In this document: piece after piece, positions 17,477 through 26,050 of the stretch | Layout of the letters: the number at the start of each line of letters is the position of its first letter | Numbering within the stretch: the stretch's first letter is position 1 | Assembly (NCBI GenBank): GCA_031261265.1 | Contig: JAISKI010000064.1 | Coordinates: forward strand, 1-35,160 | DNA length: 35,160 nt | Reading direction: 5' to 3' | Source: Candidatus Peribacteria bacterium | GTDB lineage: Bacteria > Patescibacteria > JAEDAM01 > Absconditabacterales > Absconditicoccaceae | Notes under the pieces: model-generated | Databases searched by the model: none | What the model was told of the DNA's origin: nothing | The model's input: only the letters and a program-made list of their open reading frames with translations | Position numbers and translations under genes: made by a program

Positions 17477-18406
17477 ATGAAAAAAATCCCTCCACTTCAA
17501 CTTCTCGCTTCTCTGGAAGCTACTTCCACGCATCCTATTGCTCATGCTATCGTTCAATATGCTGAAGCTCACGACATTGTACCTCTTTCCGTGGAACAGG
17601 CGACTAACCACGCTGGAAAAGGGATTTCGTGAATTATCAACGGAACGGAGTATTTTGTAGGGAACTTGGATTTTATTTCAGATTTTTCTCTTTCTTTTGA
17701 TACAACTTTATATGATCAGCGAGCAAATCAAGGGAAGACCCCTCTTATTCTCTTCACCAAAAATGAGGTGCTTGCTCTCTATGCGGTTGCCGATACCGTG
17801 AAAGCTTCCGCTATTGAAACTATTGCTCAACTCAAAAAACTAGGAATCACACCTGTGATGATTACGGGTGACCATCAAAATACTGCGAATACGATTGCTG
17901 CCCAAGTTGGGATTGACCAAGTGTTTGCTCAGGTCAAACCAGAAGAAAAAGCTGAAATAATTGAGAAATTGAAAAATCAAGCGAACCCCCCTTTATCCAT
18001 CCGCTTTGCGAGATCTAATCCCCTTCATAAGGGGGGTAGTGAGGAGTTGGTAGCAATGCTCGGGGATGGAATAAATGACGCACCTGCTTTGGCTACTGCC
18101 GATATTGGTATTGCGATGAGTACGGGGACAGATGTTGCGATAGAAAGTTCTGATATTACTCTTTTGCACGGAGATATCTCCAAGGTACTGAAAGCGATAG
18201 AGATTAGCAATCTGACCCAATCGGCTATCAATCAGAATTTACTTTGGGCGTTTGGGTATAATCTTATCGGTATTCCTCTGGCAGCGGGGGCATTCTTCCC
18301 GTTCTTCTGACGAATGCTCAATCCTGCTTTTGAGGGAACAGCAATGGCATTCAGTGATTTGACGGTAGTGGGAAATAGTTTGAGATTACAAGCGAAAAAG
18401 GTGTAA
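17477..18406 (+). CDS. copA: Copper P1B-type ATPase, C-terminal part (N domain, hinge, last TM helices)
   Basis: 309 residues that continue almost exactly where the 9790-11259 part ends. After MKKIPPLQLLASLEA come the nucleotide-domain HP motif (His19), GKGIS(G)IINGTEYFVGN, MITGDH, GDGINDAPALA (about 196-206) and two transmembrane helices with NPAFEGTAMAFSDLTVVGNSLRL. The phosphorylation Asp is absent. TGA at 17630 and 18308 read as Gly. Residues about 170-187 are an insertion encoded by a GC-rich palindromic element. The ATG follows a short leader similar to the one before the N-terminal part. The reading frame is intact, so a two-subunit ATPase is possible; an inactive remnant is the alternative. 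Confidence 0.92.
17984..18037 (+). repeat. GC-rich palindromic element, copy 2, in frame in the CopA C-part
   Basis: AACCCCCC (17984-17991) and GGGGGGT (18031-18037) frame an inner CCCCTTCATAAGGGG hairpin. It is translated as about 18 residues between EKLKNQ and ELVAMLGDGIND, where CopA homologues have a short loop. Confidence 0.7.
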
Positions 18407-18426
18407 AAAAAAAGTGTAAAAATCTC

Positions 18427-18456
18427 TTGATATATATATATTGAAATAATTATACT
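18427..18456 (+). promoter_or_regulatory. Promoter of the 18486 lipoprotein gene
   Basis: TTGATA (18427-18432), 18 nt, TATACT (18451-18456). The AAAAATCTCTTG lead-in matches that of the copper promoters, but no operator is present. Confidence 0.5.
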
Positions 18457-18485
18457 GTCAATATATAAACTAAAAATAAAAAAAT

Positions 18486-18842
18486 ATGAAGAAAATGTTT
18501 TTATGGGCCTTGATAGTGAGTCTGTGTGTTGGATGTACCACTTCAGTAACAAAGACCGTCGTAGAAGACGGAATTGAGATCAAAATGAAGGTTGAACCAT
18601 GGGAAGGGGAGGCTATGCAAATTATTGACCAAGGAAGCGGTGTATATTTGTTTCTTTGTGGTCAATCTGATCAGGAAGGTGACATGTTTGGAATTACGCT
18701 TGCGAAATTTAAGAAAGATAATCCAAAACTTGTTGTTACCGCTACAACTGCTAGACCTCGTGCGGGGGCTCATAATTCCCTAACGGGCTATTGGGTCATC
18801 ACGTATGAAAAAGATTTCCTGATTAACTCAGTGGTTCGCTGA
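18486..18842 (+). CDS. Small lipoprotein; ends at TGA with no TAA/TAG before the terminator
   Basis: 118 residues to the TGA at 18840-18842. The N-terminus MKKMFLWALIVSLCVGC is a lipoprotein signal with a lipobox ending at Cys17. The rest is not recognised. If TGA is Gly here as elsewhere, the frame runs through the terminator at 18857-18887 and on antisense to rplI until TAA at 19161, so the transcript would have no stop codon. Either this TGA functions as a stop, there is a sequencing indel (another frame reaches TAG at the hairpin), or the message is nonstop. Own promoter; no Shine-Dalgarno. Confidence 0.7.
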   Translation: MKKMFLWALIVSLCVGCTTSVTKTVVEDGIEIKMKVEPWEGEAMQIIDQGSGVYLFLCGQSDQEGDMFGITLAKFKKDNPKLVVTATTARPRAGAHNSLTGYWVITYEKDFLINSVVR

Positions 18843-18856
18843 ATCTCAGGAAAATA

Positions 18857-18887
18857 TAAAAGGAGTGCTGTATCACACTCCTTTTTA
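18857..18887. terminator. Bidirectional terminator between lipoprotein gene and rplI
   Basis: AGGAGTG (18861-18867) and CACTCCT (18876-18882), with A-tract and T-tract flanks. Serves both converging genes. Confidence 0.8.
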
Positions 18888-18896
18888 GATATGGAA

Positions 18897-19535
18897 TTAT
18901 TTATACTTTGCTTTCAATTTTGCGATTTTCTCTGCTTTTTCAGTAGCTCTTTTAGTATCTCTTTCAGCTTTCAATTCTTCTTTAGTCTTTTGTACTTCTT
19001 CCGCTGTAGCTGTTTCAGCCTTTGCTGCTTCTGCTGCATCTTTAGCATCTTTCCCAGAGAGTTCTCCTTTAATTTTTACGGTGATTTCTCTTTTGAGATC
19101 ATTGTAAGCGAAGATGATACTATAATTTCCTACTTCAGTCAGTTTTTTCTTGAGCTTGAATAAATGGGCGTCCACCTCGATTCCGTAAACCTCTTTGATT
19201 TTCTCAGCGAGATCATGCTCGTCTACTTTTGCATATAAGGTGTTGTCTTTATTCGCTTTTCTCGTGATTTCGATACCTTCATCGGCAGAAATCTTTGTGA
19301 AAAGTTCTTCGAGATTGCTTGCTTTTTTGCTTCTTGCACTAGTAGCAGCATCCATTTTCTGTTTGTAATTATTTTTTGCTGCTGCGTCTGCGAAGACAGC
19401 GATCCCTTTTGGTAAGAGGACGTTTCTGGCGAAGATAGGTTTCACTCTTACGATTTCGTATTTTTCTCCGAGGTATTTATCGTTTTGGAGCAAAATTACT
19501 TCGATAGTTCTGTTTTTTTGAGTTCTTTTTGCCAT
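18897..19535 (-). CDS. rplI: 50S ribosomal protein bL9, C-terminally extended
   Basis: 212 residues. The bL9 N-domain is clear (EVILLQNDKYLGEKYEIVRVKPIFARNVLLPKGIAV), followed by the long helix and the C-terminal domain (VDEHDLAEKIKEVYGIEVD). A Lys/Ala/Glu-rich tail of about 50 residues extends beyond the usual ~150. Start chosen at ATG 19535 (MAKRTQKNRTIEV). The longer frame to 19595 overlaps its promoter (TTGCAT 19595-19590, 16 nt, TATACA 19573-19568). No rpsF, ssb or rpsR neighbours, so it is outside its common operon. No TGA codon. Confidence 0.9.
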   Translation of the reverse strand: MAKRTQKNRTIEVILLQNDKYLGEKYEIVRVKPIFARNVLLPKGIAVFADAAAKNNYKQKMDAATSARSKKASNLEELFTKISADEGIEITRKANKDNTLYAKVDEHDLAEKIKEVYGIEVDAHLFKLKKKLTEVGNYSIIFAYNDLKREITVKIKGELSGKDAKDAAEAAKAETATAEEVQKTKEELKAERDTKRATEKAEKIAKLKAKYK

Positions 19536-19567
19536 GGAATTGATATATAAAAAATAAAGCTGATTTT

Positions 19568-19595
19568 TGTATAGGGATTCGTCTGCTAAATGCAA
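19568..19595 (-). promoter_or_regulatory. Promoter of rplI
   Basis: Minus strand TTGCAT, 16-nt spacer, TATACA, about 33 nt before ATG 19535. Confidence 0.6.
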
Positions 19596-19699
19596 GAGAA
19601 TTTTAATTTTTATTTCCCAATTCCTACGTAGAGTATCTTTTAAAATGTGCCATGTATCTACTTTATGATATATGTCAATTACTATGCTTTTTTTGAAAA

Positions 19700-19722
19700 A
19701 GGAGCAACAATTTGTTGCTCCT
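19700..19722 (-). terminator. Terminator of the 64-aa gene
   Basis: Perfect 11-bp palindrome AGGAGCAACAA/TTGTTGCTCCT with a one-base centre, and a T-tract on the minus strand just past the gene. Confidence 0.8.
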
Positions 19723-19729
19723 AGTAATG

Positions 19730-19924
19730 TTAGTTGGGGATCTGATTGATATTCCCCATCGTGAGTTTCCTCGTTTGAGGGTTGCGATAACGGGCATTCC
19801 CGTTGTCTTCCACGATGACGAACATTCCCCCTTTTTGGACTACTTTCGCAGTCCCGCCCATTTCTTGGGCGATTTTTTCTGCTTCCTCCTTTGTCAGAGG
19901 AAGATCATAGATTTTTTTGAACAT
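19730..19924 (-). CDS. Small hypothetical protein, 64 aa
   Basis: Not recognised. Starts MFKKIYDLPLTKEEAEKIAQEMGG, then a beta-like stretch (AKVVQKGGMFVIVEDNGNARYRN). The ATG at 19924 is chosen because the promoter (TTGACT 19981-19976, 17 nt, TATACT 19958-19953) lies just upstream and overlaps the longer frame. Monocistronic with a strong terminator. Confidence 0.65.
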   Translation of the reverse strand: MFKKIYDLPLTKEEAEKIAQEMGGTAKVVQKGGMFVIVEDNGNARYRNPQTRKLTMGNINQIPN

Positions 19925-19952
19925 AAAAATTTTTTTTATTTGTTGAAATCTC

Positions 19953-19981
19953 AGTATAGGGAAATCTTCCTTAAAAGTCAA
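19953..19981 (-). promoter_or_regulatory. Promoter of the 64-aa gene
   Basis: Minus strand TTGACT, 17 nt, TATACT. Confidence 0.7.
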
Positions 19982-20000
19982 GTCGAAAGAGTGGCGATTT

Positions 20001-20028
20001 TTGCTTTTTTTCTGTTTTTGGTTATACT
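20001..20028 (+). promoter_or_regulatory. Promoter of the CBS-domain gene
   Basis: TTGCTT (20001-20006), 16 nt, TATACT (20023-20028), 37 nt before ATG 20065. It is back-to-back with the leftward promoter at 19953-19981. Confidence 0.6.
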
Positions 20029-20064
20029 TGAGGGGAATGTAGTTTTATTTTTTCTTGCTTCCTT

Positions 20065-20832
20065 ATGTCCAATGAAGTTGAAAATCTTTCTTCTGAACGC
20101 CAGTTAGAGCAAAATCGTGTTATGACCTATCTTTCACTTTTTAATGAAATTGATAAGCATTTTGATAAAGTCCTAAAAACAGAAAGTTTTTTGCCGTATA
20201 ATGATAAAATAAAATCGATTGTCCAAGGACAATACTCGATTTCGTGGTTTGTAAAATTATTCCAAAATGATCTGAAATACTTTGGGGAATTGAGAAATCA
20301 CATCTCTCATGGCTTGAAAGTACATGAATATTTATATGCTATTCCGACCCAAAGGGCGATCGATAAGCTTGCTGATTTTGTCGATAAAATCGTAGAGCCA
20401 CCGCTGTGTATCGATCTTTTTCGTAAGGAAGTCCCTGGAGTTCAGCTTTCTGATTCTTTTTCTGCTTTGCTCAAACTCATGAGAGAGGGGCATTATCACC
20501 TCCTCCCTGTGTATGATGGTAAAACGTTTCTCGGAGTGGTGAATGAAAGTGGGATGTTTCAGTGGCTTTCTCAGCAGTTATTAGATGAAAATTTCATTGA
20601 TTTGGGAAAAATCCGCATTGAGCATTTGCCGATTTCTACATCTCATTTGGATTTTGTTTTTGTGTCTGCGGGGATTAATATTTATGAGGCAGACGAAATT
20701 TTTACGATGAAAAAGAAGAAGGGAAAAGGGCTTTGAGCGATGTATATCACGGAAAAGGGGAGTTCTCACGAAAAGATTATTGGAATGATAGCAGGGGATG
20801 AAGTGGCATTGATTGATGATTTTGTGATTTAA
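20065..20832 (+). CDS. CBS-domain protein with helical N-terminus
   Basis: 255 residues. Residues 1-125 are helical (NEIDKHFDKVLK, ELRNHISHGLKVHEY). From about 130 come one or two CBS-like repeats (VPGVQLSDSFSALLKLMREGHYHLLPVYDGKTFLGVVNESGMFQWLSQQ). CBS pairs usually bind adenine nucleotides and regulate an attached domain. TGA at 20734 reads as Gly (KGLxAMYITEKGSSHEKIIGMI), and the second half of the last CBS motif lies beyond it, which supports read-through. The N-terminal region resembles a nucleic-acid-free helical bundle; its target is unknown. Confidence 0.75.
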
Positions 20833-20863
20833 TCTTTTTTTTGTGAGTTTCCTTTAAAATGTC

Positions 20864-20891
20864 TTGATTTTACTCTATGATTTATTATATT
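20864..20891 (+). promoter_or_regulatory. Promoter of the protein-glutaminase gene
   Basis: TTGATT (20864-20869), 16 nt, TATATT (20886-20891). The inferred transcription start near 20897 excludes the ATG at 20893 and supports the ATG at 20929. Confidence 0.55.
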
Positions 20892-20928
20892 GATGCCTGC
20901 AAAAAAGAGATCTTTAACATTAAAAATT

Positions 20929-21966
20929 ATGAGAAGAAATAAGAAAAGATGGGGGATATTCCTCCTTAGTTTTGTATGTATTGTAGGGATTGCTACCATA
21001 TTTTTTGTGGCATGCGATTCTTCAGAGAATGAATCTTCGCAGGATGTAGGCGTGGAATATCCTGTTCCTGAGAATGCAGAAGTGATAGTGGATGTTGCAG
21101 TACCTTTCAAAATCCCTGGTGGGGATGAAGTACTTACAACAGAGAATGATGATCTAATCATTAGTATTGGTATTAGTGCTCGTGTGTTTTATCTTCCTAA
21201 AGATATTAAACATTATAAAGAGTATTATAAACTTCTTAGTGCGGATAAAAATAAACCGAATATTCTTAAGTTTACCATAGGAGATAATAATTATGAGGGA
21301 GCTTCCCCTATTATCAAAGTGGAAGTTCCCACTGAAGAGGAATATCTGAAAGCTAAAGAAAGATTGAATGATCTAATTCCAATTGATGAAAGTCAAGAGA
21401 TTACTGAAGCTAAGACAAGGGCAACGAGTTTGGCTTCGACAATTCCTAGTATATCAGCAATGAATACGGCATTCAATTATATAAAGAATTTGGGCTGTCC
21501 CCTTTCAGGGACATGTATTCCATTTAGATATGCAGCTGATGGTTGTTATGCACGGGCACATTATATGCGAAAGATATTGGCAGATAATTATGGATATGAC
21601 TGTTCAAAAATTTTTTCATTTGGTAGTCCATTAGCGGCGACATCTCTTGCTACTGGTTGTTGTGCCGAATGGTCTTATCATGTTGCTGTTCTCGTAAGTG
21701 TAGATAATGGCACCACCTGTCTTGATCGAGTATTTGATCCATCTTTGTTTAATCAACCCGTTACAATAACAGAATGGGTGAATAAACAAAAGGGTTGTGT
21801 ATCTAGTACTGGAAGTGTGAGCTATACCGTAAAGGCATCAAATTATTATAGCTATGGAGGAGGTACTTATTATTATGATAATAGTTATACCAATACTTAT
21901 AGTACTCTATCTACTTATTCTGGTTGTTCTGGATGCGGTTATCCTTGTTATTGAAACTTAGTATAA
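20929..21966 (+). CDS. Secreted lipoprotein with protein-glutaminase domain
   Basis: 345 residues. Lipoprotein signal MRRNKKRWG then a hydrophobic stretch to lipobox FFVAC. A pro-region-like segment follows (about 30-165), then a domain strongly resembling Chryseobacterium protein-glutaminase (EC 3.5.1.44), which deamidates Gln side chains in intact proteins. Candidate catalytic triad: Cys206 in DGCYARAHYMRKIL, His251 in EWSYHVAVLV, Asp270 in VFDPSLF; the spacing is close to the characterised enzyme. Further cysteines (ATGCCAEW, SGCSGCGYPC) suggest disulfides. TGA at 21952 is followed by three codons and TAA. The best-known family members are from Bacteroidota, hinting at transfer. Possible role: modifying host or prey surface proteins (inference). 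Confidence 0.85.
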
Positions 21967-22095
21967 ACCCAATCTTTTTTTTGCAGAGCATATTTGAGGG
22001 ATTCCTTGAGTATGCTTTTTTTTGATTTGAAAAATTCCTTGATTTTCTTAGGTACAAATCCATAGTATGAGGGTATTTTATTCTTTTTTTTTCTC

Positions 22096-23007
22096 ATGCT
22101 CACCGTTGATAAGGTTAGTAAAGCTTTCAATATTAGAAAGAAATCTGATTCTGCTTTCAGAAATTTTTTCCATCCGAAGTTTGAGAAATTTTCTGCATTA
22201 ACTTCTATTTCTTTTCATGTGAATCAGTGAGAGAAAGTGGCATTTATTGGTCCAAATGGAGCAGGGAAATCTACGATGATCAAATCTATTTTGGGAATTT
22301 TGCATTATGATGAAGGAGAGATTGCGGTTTTTGGCCAGAATCCTAAGAAGGAGAGAAAAGCTATTGCCAAGCAGACTTCTTCTGTTTTTGGACAGAGGAG
22401 TCAGTTGCTATATCACTTGCCTTTGATTGATAGTTTTAATTTTTTCAGGATTATTTATGATATTCCGAAAGATGTTTTTCAGGAGAGGCTGAATGGATTT
22501 GTGAAAAAATTCTGAGTAGAAGAATTTCTCTATCAGCCTGTGAGAAAACTGAGTCTAGGACAGAGAATGAAAGGGGAAATTATCGCTTCTTTGCTTCATG
22601 CTCCGAAAGCAATCTTTTTGGATGAACCGACGGTGGGTTTGGATATTATCGCGAAAAAAGTGTTGTATGAAATTTTAAATAAAATCCACAAAGAGGAAAA
22701 TATTACAATTTTCCTGACGTCTCATGATTTGAATGATATTGAAAATCTTTGTGATAGGGCTATTGTGATCAATCGTTGATCAATTCTGTATGATGGGCAG
22801 TTGGAGGATCTGATGAAAGAATACGCGAATAAAAAATTTATTCGTTATAAAGAAGTAGATTCTCTGGACTGGCAGGATATTGAAATAGAAAACACTCCTG
22901 TGATGATCCAAAAAACTATCAAGCATCTTTTGGATACCAAGCAGATCGAAGATATTACTATAGAGCATCTCCCTTTGGAGGAGGTGATAGAGGAATTTTA
23001 TAGGTAA
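22096..23007 (+). CDS. ABC exporter ATP-binding protein (COG4586-like)
   Basis: 303 residues. Walker A GPNGAGKST (about 52-60), Q-loop region SVFGQRSQLLYHLP, signature LSLGQRMKGEI, Walker B AIFLDEP and switch LTSHD. The N-terminal insert before Walker A (RKKSDSAFRNFFHPKFEKFSA) is typical of ATPases that partner with COG4587/COG3694 ABC-2 permeases. Such permeases are found at 27250-28837, some 4.2 kb downstream. TGA at 22228 (NQxEKVAFIGP), 22513 (KKFxVEEF) and 22777 (VINRxSILYDG) are all at conserved Gly positions. Substrate unknown; the family includes drug and lipid exporters. Confidence 0.93.
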
Positions 23008-23018
23008 AGGGGTATTAA

Positions 23019-24947
23019 TTAGTAGATATAGATATATCTGAGTTGTTCTGGGTCGGAATAAGTACAATTTCCTAGTCCATCGTTTGATCGGCTATTGGTA
23101 AGTTCTATGGTAGTACATAGTTTGATTTCTTGGAGATCTTGTAGCGGACTGATTCGTCCCGCTCCGTTTTCATCCCCAATTACTCGGTTGGAGTATTCTG
23201 GAGTTTCCGTCTTTGCCATCAGTATGACTCCTATTTTTTGTATGCTATTTTTATCCATAATGGCATAGAGAAATTCTCCAGGCAAACTTTTTTCATTTTG
23301 TCCTCCGAGTCCTAGTCAGAAAACGATGCTATTTTTATCGGGGTCTGTAGGGAGTTTTGAGAGAATTCCTTGGTCTATTAAATATTCATTTAACACTGAA
23401 GTGCTTTGGGGTCTTTTTGTATCTAGTCCTGGTCGTTTCCCATTCATTGATTGATAAGCAACAATTGCTGATAAAAGTTGGGTAATGTGATTCTGTCTTG
23501 CAATATCTCTTGCCCTCCCCTGTGTTGGGTTGGACTTTGCTGATTGCTCAAATTTTTCTATCACTTTATTGAAATCTTTGTAGTCGGTTGGTTCTGTGAG
23601 GTTAATAGATCCGATTTGTTTATGGGAAATCTCTCCCTTAAAGGTCAGTGAAAGATTTTTTTCACTAGATAAGAAGAGCATTAAAATGGAGTCTTCTGAG
23701 GGGGTGAAGGTGAGCTCGTAGGAGAGAGCCGATCAGTTTTCACTGCTTGTGATGGCACTATTCCCAGCAAAATTTCCCAGTCCTTGTACTGCTAAAGAAA
23801 TGGTAAAACGTTCTTTGCTTGTCTCAGCTTTGTCTTTGATTATTTGTAAATTTATGAGATGTCCTGTAGATTCAGAATTGTTGACTTGGAAAAAAAGTCC
23901 ATCTGCCCCGTATCGTCCAGAGATTCTTGTGGTGGTTTCACTGTAGTCGTTCGTAGATTCCGCCTCAAAAGTGATAGCTACATTTTTATGGTCAATGATG
24001 ACTATATGAGCTAGAAAAGGTGGAAGGTCAAACTTATTTTCTGGTATTTCATAGGGTGTTAGATTTGTGTCTTCTGGGAAGTTTTGCTCTTGTGTTGGGA
24101 GAAAACTTTCGGTTAATTCAGTTTTTTGTTTATCTAAATCCTCCAAAAGTTGCTTGAGTACCTCTTTATCAATATTGATCTGAAAGGCTGATTTTCCCTT
24201 AAATTGTTCAAAAGTTCCGTTGTAGGGGGTGAGTTCTGAAATAATGAAGAGATTTGGATATTCTTGTAAAATTTCTTTGGTTTTATCGAATCTTTTTTGC
24301 ATTTCCTCTTTTATTGAGCTTCCTTGTTGAGTATCTAGGGAAAAATTTTTATGAATTTCCTCTTGAGCTCCTGATGTTATTTCATCCAGAGGAAGTTTGA
24401 TCCATTGATCGATCAGGTCAGTTATTGTTTCATTCGTTTCTGCTCCTACTATTTCTTCTAGTCCTGTTATCTCAAATTTTCTCAATTTTGCGAAAAGAGT
24501 TTTTTCTGTTAGGAGTAAGTTTGCTTTTGTTGAAAGACTCATCACTTTTTCACTTAAGGTATGTGCCAGGGAAAAGTCTACACTGATGTTTGCTCAGAAT
24601 TTTTTTTCTGTGATATCTTGTTGGGTAGCAATGGTGTTTGCAATGGAGATTTTTCCATTATCTGATTTGTAGAGAATATTGGTTTCTATAGCACTTTGTG
24701 AGCTTCCTGTGGTACTGACTACCTTCAGAAAAGGAGCGAAAGGATTGCTGATCAAAGCTTTTGCTTCTTCAAAGGTGGAAGGTAGAGTGCTTTCTGCAGC
24801 GTGTTCTGTGGTTTGTGTCTCTTCTGTGAGTTCTGTTTGAGGCAGGGTTTCTGTGGATTCTATGGGAGTAGGTGCACCACATCCTACTAGAGAAAAGATA
24901 CCTCCAAAGAGGAGAATTTGAGTGATAATTAGAGAAATTTTTTTCAT
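23019..24947 (-). CDS. Large lipoprotein with pilin-like C-terminal region
   Basis: 642 residues after reading TGA as Gly at 24596-24594, 23735-23733 and 23318-23316. The signal and lipobox end in FSLVGC (Cys23), followed by a Thr/Glu-rich spacer. The central 300 residues are beta- and helix-mixed and unrecognised. Near the C-terminus, RDIARQNHITQLLSAIVAYQSMNGKRPG...YLIDQGILSKLPTDPDKNSIVF resembles the globular domain of type II secretion pseudopilins/type IV pilins, but without the N-terminal hydrophobic helix. Likely a surface lipoprotein; role unknown. Promoter TTGCAT-16-TATACT at 25010-24983. Confidence 0.85.
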
Positions 24948-24982
24948 TATTTTTTCAATTTAAAAAGTAAATATACTTTATA

Positions 24983-25010
24983 AGTATATCTACAATTGAA
25001 AATAATGCAA
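24983..25010 (-). promoter_or_regulatory. Promoter of the 642-aa lipoprotein gene
   Basis: Minus strand TTGCAT (25010-25005), 16 nt, TATACT (24988-24983). Confidence 0.7.
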
Positions 25011-25032
25011 ATTTTCTTTGACTTTTCTCGCT

Positions 25033-25476
25033 CTATTCTGGTGCTGGAGTAAGTGCTGAAAGAATACTCTTTATTTTTGCGACTTTAAACTCTATTTCTT
25101 GGAGTCCTTTCTCAGTTTCCCAGATTTCTTCATTAGTAAAGAGGAGATCAATTAATTCAAGGTCGGTAGTTGCTAGCCATCCATATTCTTCCTTCGTCAA
25201 ATACTCTATTTCTCCTGCGTCTGTAGCAATTAGGAGGTCTTCGATGGTATCGCAGAGGTTGGTAATTTCTTCCTGGATCTGTTCGATTCTGATTTCTTGG
25301 GCTATTTCGAATCGTTGAGTATATTTTGTTAGGAGTGATTTTTTCTTTAAAACGGAGTCGATGGATATCGTGGTGTAAATGTCTGGTGTCCTCGTTGAAC
25401 GTTTTATTAGGTCGGGGCTTGCCTCTTCGGTAGGTGATAAAGCGATAACGGCTGATGTTAGGAAAGTTGATAGCAT
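25033..25476 (-). CDS. Exported helical protein, 147 aa
   Basis: Not recognised. A short hydrophobic N-terminus (MLSTFLTSAVIALSP) suggests a signal or anchor. The remainder is strongly helical and acidic (QEIRIEQIQEEITNLCDTIEDLLIATDAGEIEYL), probably a coiled coil. Own promoter TTGACA-16-TATACT. The next gene downstream, the 642-aa lipoprotein, has its own promoter too, so they are separately started. No TGA codon. Confidence 0.7.
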   Translation of the reverse strand: MLSTFLTSAVIALSPTEEASPDLIKRSTRTPDIYTTISIDSVLKKKSLLTKYTQRFEIAQEIRIEQIQEEITNLCDTIEDLLIATDAGEIEYLTKEEYGWLATTDLELIDLLFTNEEIWETEKGLQEIEFKVAKIKSILSALTPAPE

Positions 25477-25509
25477 TGTGCTAGAGTATAGTAGAATAAA
25501 TATGTCGTT

Positions 25510-25537
25510 AGTATATCTATTTGCTATCTGATGTCAA
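25510..25537 (-). promoter_or_regulatory. Promoter of the 147-aa gene
   Basis: Minus strand TTGACA (25537-25532), 16 nt, TATACT (25515-25510): a consensus -35. Confidence 0.75.
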
Positions 25538-25659
25538 TACATGAACCATAATTTATAGCGTTGTTATACACGCTTCTACGTAAAAACATAAAATCGATTG
25601 AACTATTTCATAAAATAAATAGTATATTTCTACGAATTTTTTTATTTTATTATTGTATT

Positions 25660-26016
25660 ATGAAGTATAATAAGTGATACATCATCAGTGTCTGCCTCTT
25701 AGGCATAATCATTTTCTGCTTTCTTTGGCAAAATAAAACAAATATAGAAAACTTAGATAATAAGGAAGAAACATGGATCAATGATAATGCAATCAGCGAA
25801 GAAGAGACCGTTTTATTTTTTACACCAGAAGAGTGTATAAAAACATGAGGAATAATGGTTGTACCTGGTTTTGAAAGCCCATTTACTCCTACAGTTAATC
25901 TTCCTAATTTCTTTGACTATAGTGATACCATCTGTGGTACATCAGGAACATTATTAGGATCCGAACAGAGTGATGCCGTGGGAAGTTATTGTTGTAGATA
26001 CGAAGAAACCGCGTAA
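25660..26016 (+). CDS. Small membrane-anchored exported protein, 118 aa
   Basis: Visible only with TGA = Gly (25675 and about 25846). MKYNKxYIISVCLLGIIIFCFLW is an N-terminal anchor or uncleaved signal. The exported part has four to five cysteines (PEECIKT, DTICGT, YCCRYE) that could form disulfides. Not recognised. The stop codon overlaps the terminator stem. It lies between minus-strand genes for other exported proteins. Confidence 0.7.
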
Positions 26017-26028
26017 AATACGCGGTTT
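26006..26028. terminator. Terminator AAACCGCGT/ACGCGGTTT
   Basis: Perfect 9-bp stem, 5-nt loop, overlapping the TAA of the 118-aa gene. It lies between converging genes and could serve both. Confidence 0.65.
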
Positions 26029-26050
26029 CAATATAAACACATTTCAATAT

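Noticed and set aside
20890..20928. Earlier start (20893) for the glutaminase gene
   Set aside because: It lies at or before the predicted transcription start; ATG 20929 gives a normal lipoprotein signal.
21948..22097. Minus-strand Lys-rich frame (MRKKKNKIPSYYGFV...) faintly like ribosomal protein bL20
   Set aside because: It ends after about 50 residues, overlaps the glutaminase end and shares its CATG start with the ABC ATPase gene. The resemblance is limited to YYG and a KYAL-like stretch, and no promoter is seen for it.
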